Source: Clonostachys chloroleuca (lineage: Eukaryota > Ascomycota > Sordariomycetes > Hypocreales > Bionectriaceae). Taken from it: a DNA stretch of 64,000 nucleotides. A program made the position numbers and the translations under genes. The notes beneath the pieces are model-generated. The model saw only the letters and a program-made list of their open reading frames with translations. It had not been told where the DNA came from and did no database searches. This document shows, piece by piece, positions 11,225-23,195 of this stretch. Position 1 is the first letter of the stretch; every line of letters starts with the position of its first letter. Where the stretch lies: assembly GCA_037952775.1 (NCBI GenBank), contig JBANAY010000003.1:32302001-32366000 (forward strand), written 5' to 3'.

Positions 11225-13381
11225 ATGGCCGAGTCCGTGGACGCCGCCGGTGCGAAGCAAGACGCTTCCGTCGTATCGGAAGCTTTCCAGTCTCTACAGG
11301 TTACAGTGGACAACCATGACGATCTTGGTGCAGGGTCTCGTCCCGTGTTCCCACACAATGAGTAGGTGCTTCTATATGGGGGAGGCTCTAAGGGGGGCCA
11401 CATCCCCTACCTCTACTCACCATCGCGTACTAAACCTGGCTCAATCCGGAAGCTCACTGGTCTCTCTACCCTCAGGTTTGATTCTCATACTGAGCCGAAA
11501 TATGCCAGCCCTATGAGACACCACAAGCGCACCCCGAGTGCTCATCGCGAGGTCAAGGTAAGATGGGGCACTCCCTCTTTCCCTAAAACACTAGACTGTT
11601 TGTATGAAACTAATATGAAAATAACAGGAGACGCTTGATGCTCGTGTGGAAATTCTGAGTGACGAGTCTGATGGCAGAACTCACCATAGGATTAACCAGT
11701 ACGTAATCCAGGACGAGATAGGCCGTGGGTCTTACGGAGCAGTTCATATTGGGACGGATCAGTTTGGCACCGAATACGTGAGTTTTGCAGGTCTTCGATA
11801 CCAGGTTATGCCATGTGGTGCAGTGAAGTATATTCACTAACCTCGTTTCCTTCGCAAAGGCCATCAAGGAGTTTTCCAAGGTCCGGCTGCGAAAACGCGC
11901 GCAGTCCAACATCCTCCGCCAGGGTCCTCATCGCCCATTCAGGCGGGTTCCAAACAGCAATCTGGAAGCGCATGGTAGCAGTATGCGGACGGCTGAGCAG
12001 AACGACGCACTCTATCTGATCCGGGAGGAGGTTGCCATCATGAAGAAGTTGAACCATCCCAATCTGGTTCAGCTCATCGAAGTCCTCGACGATCCAGAGG
12101 AGGACTCGCTGTACATGGTCATGGAGATGTGCAAGAAGGGTGTCGTGATGCAGGTCGGTCTAGACGAGACGGCGAAGCCATATTCTGAGGAAACCTGCCG
12201 CCACTTGTTCCGTGATCTGATTCTGGGCATCGAATACTGTGCGTTCCATCGCCCCTTTCCCCAAGGTCAACAAGCGGTAGAAACGAGGGCTAACGTCACC
12301 AAGTGCACGCTCAAGGAGTCATCCACAGAGATATCAAGCCAGATAACCTTTTGCTCTCCGAGGATGATGTCCTCAAGGTAGTAGACTTCGGCGTCTCTCA
12401 GATGTTCGAAAAGCCTGGCCCGATGCGAACTGCCAAGTCCGCAGGGTCGCCTGCGTTTCTACCCCCGGAGCTCTGTGGCAAGCATGGGGATGTCTCCGGC
12501 ACAGCTGCCGATATTTGGTCAATGGGAGTATCACTCTACTGCCTCAAGTATGGCTCAATCCCGTTCCATACAGAGAGCATGATGGAGATGTACGATGCGA
12601 TCAAGTCTAAGGAACCCAAGATCCCGGCGGACGAGAATCCGGTCCTTGTTGATCTTTTCAAGAGGGTGCTCGAAAAGGATCCTGAGAAGAGAATCACAAT
12701 GCCGGAACTCAGGGTAAGTGGCGACCTACAACGGCAGCCAACATGTTACTAAGTAGAACAATAGGAACATCCATGGGTTACTCGCGACGGGACCGATCTA
12801 CTGTTATCGGCAGAGGAAAACTGCCAGCACGTAGTTGATCCGCCAAACGAATTGGAACTCAACCATGCCTTCACAAGGAAGATGAACCATCTGCTCTGTG
12901 TCATGAAAGTACTGCACAAGTTCAAGACCATCAAAGCGAGAAAACTGGCAGAGGCGAAGGCGCTGGAGGCAGAATTCCAAGGGGGGAAGATTCAGCACAG
13001 TCACATCGACGGGCAGTCGAGACGGCCGAGATTGAGGCACTGATTGCACAGCGTCGCAAGTTCCTCAAGCGCGATACCGATGATAGCAGACCCCCCGACC
13101 GCGATGTCAGTAACCAGGAGCCGCTTTTCTTGGGGATCGGGACAGGCTCTCGGGATGATTTCAACATGGACGAGCCCAGCCCCAATGTTGTGGCCGACTC
13201 ACCCACGGCCGTGGACTACAATGTCTACGATCGGGCATACCAGGCGGCCGTGGAGGAGCGGCTGAAGGCGAGTGCGACAAATAAGCCGACGCTGTACCTG
13301 ACCAGATTTGTGAAGGAGAAGGACCAGCTCAAGGAGCTCGGAGACCTGATCGATGGGTCTAATGCAACCACGCCGCGGTAA
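11225..13381 (+). CDS. Calcium/calmodulin-dependent protein kinase kinase-like Ser/Thr kinase (Ssp1/CMKC type), frame broken near the C-terminus
   Basis: Exons 11225-11361, 11476-11557, 11628-11777, 11860-12238, 12304-12713 and 12765 onward. Kinase motifs: P-loop GRGSYGAVH (about residue 106), AIKEF with catalytic Lys126, an Arg/Pro-rich insert (RQGPHRPFRRVP) characteristic of CaMKK, HRDIKPDN with Asp259, DFG at 277 and the activation segment AGSPAFLPPELC. CaMKK-type kinases phosphorylate AMPK/Snf1 and CaMK-like targets in glucose and stress signalling. Read as given, the frame stops at TGA 13041-13043, after a G6 run at 12981-12986. If that run were G7 the frame would continue as GEDSAQSHRRAVETAEIEAL to TAA 13379-13381, giving 591 aa. 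The acidic, coding-like continuation supports the longer form. Two acceptors end in AAG. Calmodulin binding cannot be judged from sequence alone. Confidence 0.9.
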
Positions 13382-16300
13382 CAAGGCTAGCTGAGCCGGA
13401 CGGTGCCAAGCACAAATAGGCGAGCGGGCATATGCAATCAAAAGGGGTGATGGGCATGCAATCGATGGACAAATCGGGTCTTGCGTTGTGAGCACAGGGC
13501 TGGAGCATTGGCCGCTGCGAGGGATCTTATCTGGGTCGGGGATGTGACAGAGGACATTTGCGGTGTGAGATTTGAAACCAGATGAACGCCCGTCGTGCTG
13601 GACAACAACTCGGATCAGGGATGGATGGGCCACGGCTGACAACTTTTTTTTTCTGTTGAGGTATCGATACCCTTTGGTGTTTTGCATATTGCCTGTGCGC
13701 ACATGTAGATTCACTTTGCATGCCACTGGGGCAAACAGGAGGCCACATCATGCGCCCGCGAGCTTTCTTGGCGCGTCCCGTTCCGCTCCTAGTAACGATA
13801 GCAATGGTACACGAGACGGTACGCCAAGATCCACTGCCCTACAGGCTGGCTCCTTGGTAGACACGTCTTGGCGGCGGATATGCAATTCAATTGCGGAGCG
13901 TCCCGAGTTACAGATGCGATGTGCGGCACCACCACCACACACATGTACAGGTCAGCGTGTGTTGTGTATCACTAGGCATGCATGACTTGTTATCATATGT
14001 CGGTAGAGCTATAGCATGGTTCATTCGGGAAGGGGATCAGAGAGGGGCCATGTATCCTGGTGCGTGTTGCTCTGGTTCTCCCGCCTTGCTTTTTCTCGTT
14101 CTTGGCATCTATTCCCCTTACACAAGGTCCCCTATACGCCTATGTAGTGACGCGTTTCCCGTGCTTGGCCATGCTTGGCGGGAGAGCAGAGGGGGGTCCA
14201 GGTGGCTTGGCGGTGAGGCTGCCGATGTGAGGAGACGTTGCAACGGTAGATGCGATACATCAATTGCTGTTGATACGCTTGGTTTGATATGATGTGATTG
14301 ACCGCTGATTCAGCGTTGGTCCGTGAGTTGTCTATCGGTGCGAGGTAATTGGCCGCTGAGAATTCATGTCTAGTGGAGTGAATCAGTTTATTGAGACAGA
14401 GTAGGAGCTGTCATAAATGAGATTGATTCATGGAACTGACTTGGTAAGGACAAAGGTTGGTTTGTCTGATATCGGCCTTGCAGCCAGGCACACCTTCCGA
14501 AAGTCTGTGCCTAACACTGAAAATATACTGCTTACCAATCTCACACGATCAGAATAGAAGTGGCAGGGAAGAAAGGTTAAAAGGAAAGAGGAGAAACCCA
14601 AAAATAGAGTTACTCTGAGACTGGGTTGGTCCCGGGTAGGCCAGTAGGCGGCACAGACGGTATTATGAGTGAGAGCATCAATGAATGTGTACAGGTAGGT
14701 GATAATTATACGGGGAGTATTGCAGACTCAACCGCCCACTTGCCAGTTTCACCGAGCTGTGAACCGTTGTCTCCAACGTGCTGTCTAATATATGACTTAC
14801 TATGATTACGTACTGAAGCCGCAGATGGCGACAACGTTTGACAACCGGTCCAGAGGAGGAGGAACAGCTCAACAAGCGAACATGAGAGCAAGGGATAGAC
14901 CAAGGATGGTGGGGTCAGACCATTGGCCTCTCTGTGTATGCGCTGCTGCATGATGCTTATAAAACCACCAGACACTGCATGCTCGTGCAGGCATTCATAT
15001 GTATGTCTATGCCAAATACATACCATCCACGCCGACGGCACGACAGGGGCATGCAGCCCCTACTCACCAAACCATTCTCGAAGCGTTGAGAGTCAAAGTC
15101 TCGTCGAGTGCGAACGGGAAGAATGCCCTTTGCAATCTAGACCGCTGCCCACACCAGGCGGGAAATTTTCTGCCCCTCTCCGCTGGTACATGTGTCGTGC
15201 CAGCACTTACACCCTCTGTCGATGTCGTGCTGATGGGACCGATCCAGCCAGCCCAGGAAGTACCACGACTGCCCTTTTTTGTCCCTCGCTGGTCCGGCAT
15301 CTTAGCCGGCCCTGAGAGGAATGCGCCAACATGAACATACACACATATATGACAGGTGTTCTGCGAGAAAGAACGGGCCGGCCTGGTTTCTGATGTATGC
15401 ATGTAGATGTAATGCATAGCACGCACAGACACTGTTGCTCACTTCACACCTGCCACCCGCCCCTCCTCCCCGCCCCAAATATTTTTGGGCTTTCTTTTCT
15501 TTTTTTCTTTTTTTTCGTGCGCAGCCATGATTGCCAAAGAGAGCAGAGCCGTGCAACGCGCCTTTCTGTTTCAGGAGTTTGTGGAGTAAATGGGGAGGTC
15601 ATTGCACATGTCTAGCCACGAGGTAATTTCCATTTCGCCTCGTTGACAGCATGTAGGTCGCTGTCGGCTAACGTACAACGAACATGACGTCCTGCATCCA
15701 GCAATTGCTGCGAAAGTACGTAGAGCCAGGCGGCCGCTAATTTGCCCAGCAGACCTGCTGCGGGGAATAAAAAGACCCATTGCCACATGCATGTCCCCAT
15801 TGTAACTGCTTCGAGATAACGAACCCGCGCGCCGAGGGAAAGAGGCCGGCGTATACCGCAACGATTTTCCTCACCTACCTACCCTACACGAGCAGGTACG
15901 CGTCGAGTTCCAGAGCAACCAGCAATGTATACCTCCCTTTCTATTGCGGCTGGCTGGCCCAGACCTGAACCGAGCTGCCGCGGCCGAGGGAGATGGCATG
16001 TAGCTTTGAATCCGGTAAGGGCCTTGTAGGTACTGGATTACTAAGGTCCCTGTATTTGTCGGTGCCAAGCAGCTTCAGGCTACAGACATCCGAGCAGGCG
16101 GATGGTGTGCGGCATTGCAGCACAGGTACCTTGCGGACCAGGTCACCTCTGTTTTCAGAACCATGACCCTCGACAGACAACATCTTCCGTCTCATCCTCC
16201 GCTCGCTCCCCACCCTTCTGATCCGAGACATGATGTTGCTGCTGAACTGCCGGCTGCTGGCTTGGCCTGCACCGGCCTGCCTCGCCAAAGTGCGAAGTGA

Positions 16301-16484
16301 CGCACCTCTCATGCTACGTGCATACATACCTGGCAAACCACCACCTCTGACCTACCTGTTTAATGAAGCATTCGCATGCACTGGAGCTGAGGGAAGGGAA
16401 TCCCGCCGGCTGCCTCCTAGCCCTTCCCCACCACACCCGCGACTTGCAAGTTACTGGCGGGGTGAGGCGAGCCTGTAGCATATG
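13382..16484. other. Gene-free stretch downstream of the CaMKK-like kinase
   Basis: About 3.1 kb without a supportable gene. It holds many random short frames on both strands and a pyrimidine-rich T/C tract at about 15483-15516. Several TACCTA/TAGGTA-like repeats occur (for example around 15890-15900), a motif I associate with intergenic DNA in Sordariomycetes. I found no transposase, long terminal repeat or tRNA. Confidence 0.45.
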
Positions 16485-17630
16485 ACCAAGTACTGCACCG
16501 GTACCTGCAGCCAGCATCATCCGCTGGCGAGAGCCTTTACCCTATTCCTGGCCTCGTTCCCGTACGTAAAGCGCTACCTGGGCAAAACCAGCATTTAACC
16601 CTTCTCGCCCTCTCTCCCAGTTCAGCCCGCCCAGATCTACTGAACTCATCGCCCGGTCTCGCCTCCTGCTACGGCCACCACTAACCTAATAAGCCGCTTT
16701 CTAATATTCTCGTCGCCCTTGCGCCGAATTCCCTCAGGCCGTCCTAAAATTGCCAACCAACCAGCCAGCCAGCCTTTGCAATATTTTCTCTCCTTCCTCG
16801 CTCTTCGCCTTCGATTCTCTTCTCTCCCCTACTCCGGCGCGCAGACCTGTCTTACCAATCACCGTCTCTGTGAGGCTCATCTCGTCGTTCCCCACCGACC
16901 CGGCAGAGGCGCACAGGACATCCAGCGACACACGAAAAGGGCCCAGAAAGGGTTGCCCTTGCTGCTGGGTTCCTCTTGACTTTCGCGATCTGGGCCAAGG
17001 AACCAGCCCGACCCCTCCAGTGGGTTGCACCGGGACCGACCACCTGCTGCTACCAGCACCCCCTGCTAGGGTCTGGTCCGTCTCCTTGTACCAGCCCAGG
17101 TACCCTCCACAGAACGGGGAGTGTGCTACAGGGCTCAGCGACCCTCCTAAAACTTTGGCTTTTGCGCAGTCGTCACAGGGCTGCTCGTCACCCTAGTCCT
17201 AGTGCGCCACCCACTGTTCTTCGTCTGTGCTCTCGGTGCCCGGTCGCTCCCCCGCGACTTCAAAAACCCAGCCTGTGAGCGACTGGGAATTCTTGAAGAC
17301 TCCCCCTCGCATAGAACACATCGCACCTGTATATCACAACGTCTACCCTCTTCTCGAGTCAGCGCCAGCCTTGCTGCGCTGAGCCGTGTCTGGCTCGCCG
17401 CTGACTGCGATTCCTTTTCCTTTCTTTCTCGGTTGAACGCCAGTCTTCAAATTATACGTTGCCTTTCTTCGCATTGAGGGCACGCTCCTATACAACCGAC
17501 CGCATTGTTTCGCCTCGACCCGAACCTTTGTGGTTTTTCATTACTATAAATTATCCTTCGCCACCTCGCCTTATCCCCGATCCCTCTAAACCAACTGCAG
17601 AGACAATTGTCTACCAAGGACAACACGAAA
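16485..17630 (+). promoter_or_regulatory. ATG-free long leader/promoter of the Hal4-type kinase gene
   Basis: Reading every line, I find no ATG on the plus strand in these 1,146 bases; the last upstream ATG is at 16482. About one ATG per 64 bases is expected by chance, fewer in this pyrimidine-rich DNA. The tract ends directly at the kinase start codon. This pattern fits a long 5' untranslated leader under selection against upstream starts. The transcription start and any intron inside it cannot be placed from sequence. Confidence 0.6.
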
Positions 17631-19197
17631 ATGCCGACGACAACGTTAAGCGAAACCAACCGGCCTGCATCGACCCCGAGCTCGAAGCCTTCATCTCTCA
17701 AGTCCCATGATGGCGGCACGAAATCACCGGCCTTGGCCTCTGACGCAGGCTCCGTCCCCAATGGACATACTCCTACACAAAACGGCGACTCGACGCTGAA
17801 GCCCCCGACCGCAGAGAAGACCTCCGTCAAGGATCGACTGACCCGCATGTTCTCTAGTAAGGACATGTCAAAACCTGCTAGTCCAGCCCCGAACGGCAGC
17901 GATTCTGCAAACCGGCCCCGAGGCTCCTCGTTCAACAACAACAGCAGCGTCACCAGTGGAACTGCCACGCCCATGTCCCGCAAGGAGTCTGTTTCTGACC
18001 AGGGAAGTACCAAGGTCACCAAGCCAAAGGAGCTCACGCAGCGATTCATGCTGAACCCTGCTGCCCCTGGCGGCCATGAACATCACCTCAAGTCAAGTCG
18101 CAGGCAGGAGAAGCTGTCCGATATGTGGCGCACCATCATTGGCAAGAAGCAGGATGCGCCTGATCACGACCTTTCCCTGGTCTCTAACTGGGTTGATACT
18201 CTGCGCCAGGAAAAGGAAGAGGCCAATGACAGGAAAGGTGGCCCCAATGCCACTCCCACCCTGATCGAGAAGTACGGCAAGTGCCACGAAGTGGTCGGAA
18301 GGGGTGCGTTTGGAATTGTGAGGATATCTCATAAGAAGGTCGCGGGCGCGGGCGGTGAAAAACTCTTTGCCGTGAAGGAGTTCCGTCGGAGACCCGAGGA
18401 GACGGAGAAGAAGTATAGCAAGCGGCTCACAGCCGAATTTTGCATCTCTTCTTCCCTCCGCCATCCCAACGTCATACACACTCTTGACCTTCTGAAGGAC
18501 GCCAAGGGAGACTACTGCGAGGTCATGGAGTTCTGTGCCGGTGGAGATCTTTACACCCTGGTTCTATCGAGCGGGAAGCTCGATGTTGCAGAGGCAGACT
18601 GCTTCTTCAAGCAAATGATGAGGGGCGTCCAATATCTCCACGAGATGGGAGTTGCCCATCGCGACCTGAAGCCTGAAAACCTTCTCCTTACAACCCACGG
18701 AGGCCTCAAGATCACCGATTTTGGCAACGGAGAGTGTTTCCGCATGGCATGGGAGACCGATGCACACATGGTGACGGGACTGTGTGGTTCCGCTCCCTAC
18801 ATCTCTCCTGAGGAGTACACCGACAAGGAGTTTGATGCACGAGCTGTCGACGTCTGGGCTTGCGGTGTAATTTATATGGCGATGCGCACCGGCCGACACC
18901 TGTGGCGAGTAGCTAAGAAAGACGAAGACGAGTTCTACGCACGATATCTCGAGGGCCGACGCGACGAAGAGGGCTATGGCCCAATTGAATCACTATCAAG
19001 AGTAAGTCTCTCTCAGCCCGCTTTTGAATTCTCGCAGTGAATCCGAAACTGACTATTCCCGGCAGGCTCGTTGTCGTAACGTCATTTATTCCGTCCTCGA
19101 CCCTCACCCTACCCGACGGTTGACAGCTGCCCAAGTCCTTAAGTCTGAATGGGTTCGCGAGATCCAGCTCTGCAAAGCCGGCGAGGAAGGCCTATAG
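17631..19197 (+). CDS. HAL4: Hal4/Sat4-type Ser/Thr protein kinase (NPR/Hal5 family)
   Basis: Exons 17631-19001 and 19066-19197 join to 500 codons including the stop's predecessor, with TAG at 19195-19197. Residues 1-210 are Ser/Thr/Pro-rich and low in complexity, with RQEKLSDMWRTIIG near residue 160. The kinase domain follows: GRGAFGIVR (about 223), LFAVKEFRRRP with the catalytic lysine, HRDLKPENLLL (about 342), ITDFGNGECF (DFG about 363), CGSAPYISPEEY, and DVWACGVIYMAMRTGRHLW. This is the fungal HAL family that in yeast stabilises plasma-membrane potassium and nutrient transporters. I chose ATG 17631; the frame is open further 5' from a TTG codon but has no other ATG. The single intron is GTAAGT...GCAG. 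Its long upstream leader contains no ATG. Confidence 0.9.
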
Positions 19198-20935
19198 CTT
19201 CCTTGGCCTCATAAGCTGACAGCTGACCTGTATAGTGGGTTATTGCTATCAGCGCAAACAGACCCATTTATGACCCCTTTTCACCACGCTCACCTCAGGC
19301 TCTCTAAACAGTTCGGTGAACAGGGGGCTGGGCTGTACATACAACCTTTGATACAGCGCTGCTAGACTTTCCTCTCCTCTTTCCCCTTTCCCTTTTATCT
19401 TTATATATTTGCTCCCTGTCTTGTGAGAGAAGCAAGCGACGGGCTCAGTCGCTACAGGTTTTGTTCTATCTGGGTTCCAAGTATTCATCAGCGCGAAATC
19501 TCTTGGTTTGGGAAAAATGTCAATGGGGCGCTGTCAGGATGATTATTTGATGGGAGTCAACAGAAAGGTGGAGTCTTTTGTTTTTTTCTTGTTTTTTTTT
19601 TTTCTTTCAGGTTCTATTCTTTTGCTTGGTGAAATCAAGTCTTCTGGGAACGGAGAGGGAGGAGGAAGGGAAAGCCTCACATCCACATAAAGCGGGCCAA
19701 CACATACAAAATCCTCAACCGCGACACACACAACCCGCAACACCTTCCCCCCGACGCGCAGGTTACGTAATTTCAAGAACAATGGTCATATGATGCTTCA
19801 ACACGGGTGCCAGTTGGACTGGCAGGACATCAGGGGGGTTGGACAACTACATGGTACGTTCTTCTGTCGATCAAGGAAGACGGAAGGGCGTCGAGACGAC
19901 ATAACGTATGTAATGAATATAAATATGCCAACAATTTACACCGATAGTTCTCCTCCCCCCCCCCTGTGAAATGATCCTAGATGCTTATTTCTGTAGCCGG
20001 TTTGCTTCCCATCATTACATATTAAAATAAGATTGAAGTTTCTCAGAGGCATAAACCTGAAGGAAAGTGATGTGAAGACGAGAGTGTACTTGGTACAACC
20101 GTTCATTCTCTATTATACAGCGCCACTAGCTAAACTGACACTCCCCTCAGCCTCCCATGAAGAAGGGTCCAGTCCACACGAGTTGACATGATTCTACCAC
20201 TGCTGCCGGCTCTTCCACTTGGCCCGAAGCCCGAGCCGGGATGACATCCGCTCTTCCTTCCCCTCCTACTACATCATGGACGTGTATACTGACTTTGCGT
20301 ACATTGAATTTGCGTGAAGGAAGTGTTACGTATAAGCACAAGCATCTGCCGCAGCTGATTAGGCCGCTGGCATTTGCCTGAGAATATATTGTAGCAAGGA
20401 GATGTGACGGAGCCAAGTTGGTAAACACAACTTCCCACCTAACAAAGTGCCGAGGTATAGTGCTAGCCCGATTGCCACCCTTCGCGGTAAACATGAAACG
20501 CTCATCCAATATCCATTCCAAAAAGATCCCCCCTGCCTCTCAACTCATCGTTCGTTATAAGATCAAATTATGATCTGTAGTGTTCGTTTTTACACCCCAT
20601 GGTATTAAGTCCCGGTAGCAAAATGAGGAGAAAAACGTCTCCTCGTCCCATAACCCGCCAAAATCCCTATGAAAGTTCCTGACCTGCCAACCGATCCATT
20701 TGTGGCGACCGGCATCGTGGAATTAGAAAGAATATCGAAATTGGTCGGTATCGAAGAGAAATTAAGAAAAAAAAAGGAGAAGATGGGAGGGACAAAGAAA
20801 AACAAGTCCGCGCCGACCCTGTGTTGAATATATCGTATAGGTAGTGCAAATGTATCAAGCCCGCTCCAAAAGAAGGGTGTAGACAAAAAAAAACATGAGA
20901 GAAAGATGGATAAAAAAAAGTTGATCGAGAAGAAA
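19198..20935. other. Intergenic region between convergent genes, with a C10 tract
   Basis: This 1.74 kb stretch is the 3' side of both flanking genes. It contains low-complexity T-rich tracts (about 19577-19612), a C10 run at 19955-19964 and A-rich runs at about 20765-20930. The A/T runs near 20.9 kb probably belong to the 3' untranslated region of the minus-strand gene. No gene is supported. Confidence 0.45.
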
Positions 20936-22321
20936 TCAGGAATGAAATAGGTCCCACGCTCTCTCGCACAGCTTGAGGAATTCTTCTCTCTTTTGGCGTT
21001 GTGTTTCTGGAGAGTCTCGGCCGGCACCAAATGGACCTCTCCTCGCGGAGCTTGGTCCGTAGCCAAGGGGTGGGCTGCCGCCCTCTTCGTACTCAGCCCT
21101 AGTCCGTCGTTTCGAGGCGCTTCGGCTGGCTTCAGCAATGCGACTTCCAGGCGCAGGCGAGGGAGGAGTAGGGGGTTGGTGTCCGCCGTAGTGCACCAAC
21201 TTTGGCAGAAGCTCTGGTCGTCCGCCAGCCAGCTCGTGTTGAGCTTCCTCGGCGGATTTGTATTCCCGAGGACGGGAGGATGGAGGACCAGGTGGTGGAG
21301 GAGGCCCAGGAGAGGCAGGGGGTGCGCGAGCGCTGTTGGGGTATAGAGATGCGGGAGTGTTATCATTATGCCCAGAGAGGCCCTGACCGAATACATCACT
21401 GATTGGAGGCAGACGGTTGTCAGTCTGATTTGCGGGCACATGGTGAATATGCGAGGTACTGGATAGAGCCGAAGGCTGGTTTGCCAGGTGTCGGCTGTAA
21501 GGGGCTGGGTTGTTGCGGCCAGTAAAACTCTGGCCGAGGGGAGCAGATTGAATCACCCTCTCGTTGGCGAACTGCTTGTGAGATGGAGCTACAATAGACA
21601 GGCCCGGGGGTGCCTTGTTTCTTCGCGACATGCCAGGTGTCTTAGCAGCGAAGCTGGACGTATCTCTATCTGCGGAGCTGTCGCCCTTTGAAGATTGCTG
21701 ATGCAGCCGTGCCTCGATGATGTGGCGCTGCTGTTCTCGGACGGACATGCTTCGCTGGATGTGGTCCTTCATGTGAGGGTCGTCGGTAACAAAGCCAGGT
21801 GACAGACAGTGAATGCCCATCTCTTGAATGCCCAGGGGCTCGCGAGCGGTCATGGGTCGGGCAGAGGCGGGGTTTCCAGCGTTGCTGACATTCTTGTTCT
21901 TGGACAGGTCAAGCCTCGAAGGTCTCGGCCGTGAAATGGGCATGGAGGGAGAGCCGGGCTCTTTCTTGACAACGATTTTGGGAGGGCCATTGGGGAGGCG
22001 TGTGCTGCATATGCGGTGAGTTTCTGTACTCGAGGAATCTTCTCCCATAGGCAACTGGGAGTTTCTTGTTTCTGCTTATACTTACGAAGTGTGCGGAGAT
22101 GTGACAGTGAGGCCTGGTGTATTCTTCGGACTGCTGCTGCTAGTTCGCTGTGAGGGTGTGGCCGTCTTGGGCGCAGATGGGGAGACACTGCCGTGAGCTG
22201 TGACGGCCGATGAAAGGGGCGCTACTACTGCTGGCGCTTTCGTTGGGGTAGGGGCGAGATCTGAGAGCGAGGGCCTCTCGTGGGGAGCCGGTGAAGGAGC
22301 CATCGCGATTGCGGTACTCAT
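20936..22321 (-). CDS. Conserved fungal proline-rich protein of unknown function
   Basis: Exons 22321-22086 and 22004-20936 join to 434 codons plus stop; the intron is GTAAGT...GCAG. I do not recognise a named domain. The N-terminal 80 residues are Ser/Pro/Ala/Thr-rich. A middle block reads GIHCLSPGFVTDDPHMKDHI then SMSVREQQRHIIEARL, suggesting a short helical segment. Later come FANERVIQSAPLGQ, SHIHHVPANQ and a poly-proline run, then EEAQHELAGGRPELLPKLVH. The C-terminus EEFLKLCERAWDLFHS looks helical. The pattern of conserved islands in disordered sequence suggests a nuclear or scaffold protein, but that is inference. The gene has a long upstream tract without any ATG. Confidence 0.75.
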
Positions 22322-23195
22322 AGTGATGTTGTGGCCGCAAAAGGACGAGAAAGAATCCCAAAACCAAGGTGCCGCGAAATTGATCTGGAGAGGAAGGGAG
22401 GCGTTTCAAATCTTGGCCTCAGTGGTTGGAGGCAAAAGAGAAAGGTGCGAGGCTGGACGCCGGCCGGCTTGGCACGCGCGACTTGGGCGTTAAAAAGGGT
22501 GACGGTTTTTTTTTCGAGACGGTACGCTAGCAGACGGCCAATATCACGTCTGTCGGGGGTTAGGAATGCGCCTCCCGTCGTGGTAGAGGTACTAGCAAAT
22601 GCTTGGCTGGCCGGCAGTAGAAAGAAGAATTCAAGCACGACAAAGGCGAGGGTCGACAATATACTACAATGCACGCTGTGTGCCGAGTATGGTGATCACG
22701 TAACAAGCGCCCAGCTGGCTCTCCTATCCTATCGCAGTGGATAAGATGCGATTTATGCTCGTATCCCGGAACGCAGCCCAAGGTTGGTCGCAGAGGTGAT
22801 GCGCGCCTAGTAATAGTCGCGGAGTGAGGGGGTGTGTGGCGAATAAGTATTTCTTGCTGGATGTGGGCGCGGTCGAGAACGGGAGAATCGCACACTGTGG
22901 TTGACGTTGGGAGCGTGAAGCCGGCCACAACAAACAGCAACAAACGGCGGAAGAGCGGCTGCTGGTGAGGAGGATGGCGAGGAGGAGGAGAGGGAGAAGA
23001 TGAAGGAAAGAGAAAAAACTTCACAGCCCGTTGACGAGAAGTTCGAAACAAAGAAGAAGCAGGACGCCCAGCTAATGGAGGGCAGAAGCTCAATTAGGTA
23101 TGTACCTACGGTGGTGGTCTGGCCCAGGAAAGAGCGGCCCAGGGGGAGGGGGTACGCTAAGACGGAGGGACCTCGCAGTGGGCAGCAGCGATGGG
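22322..23195 (-). promoter_or_regulatory. ATG-free leader/promoter tract of the proline-rich protein gene
   Basis: On the minus strand there is no ATG from 23195 down to the start codon at 22321: the plus strand shows no CAT in 874 bases, the next being 23196-23198. The tract contains purine-rich plus-strand runs (pyrimidine-rich in the sense strand), as expected of fungal leaders. It resembles the tract upstream of the Hal4-type kinase gene. The transcription start is not identifiable. Confidence 0.55.

Noticed and set aside
22560..23093. 177-codon minus-strand frame in the leader of the proline-rich protein gene
   Set aside because: It has no ATG start (the tract is ATG-free on that strand), is low in complexity and has no recognisable domain.
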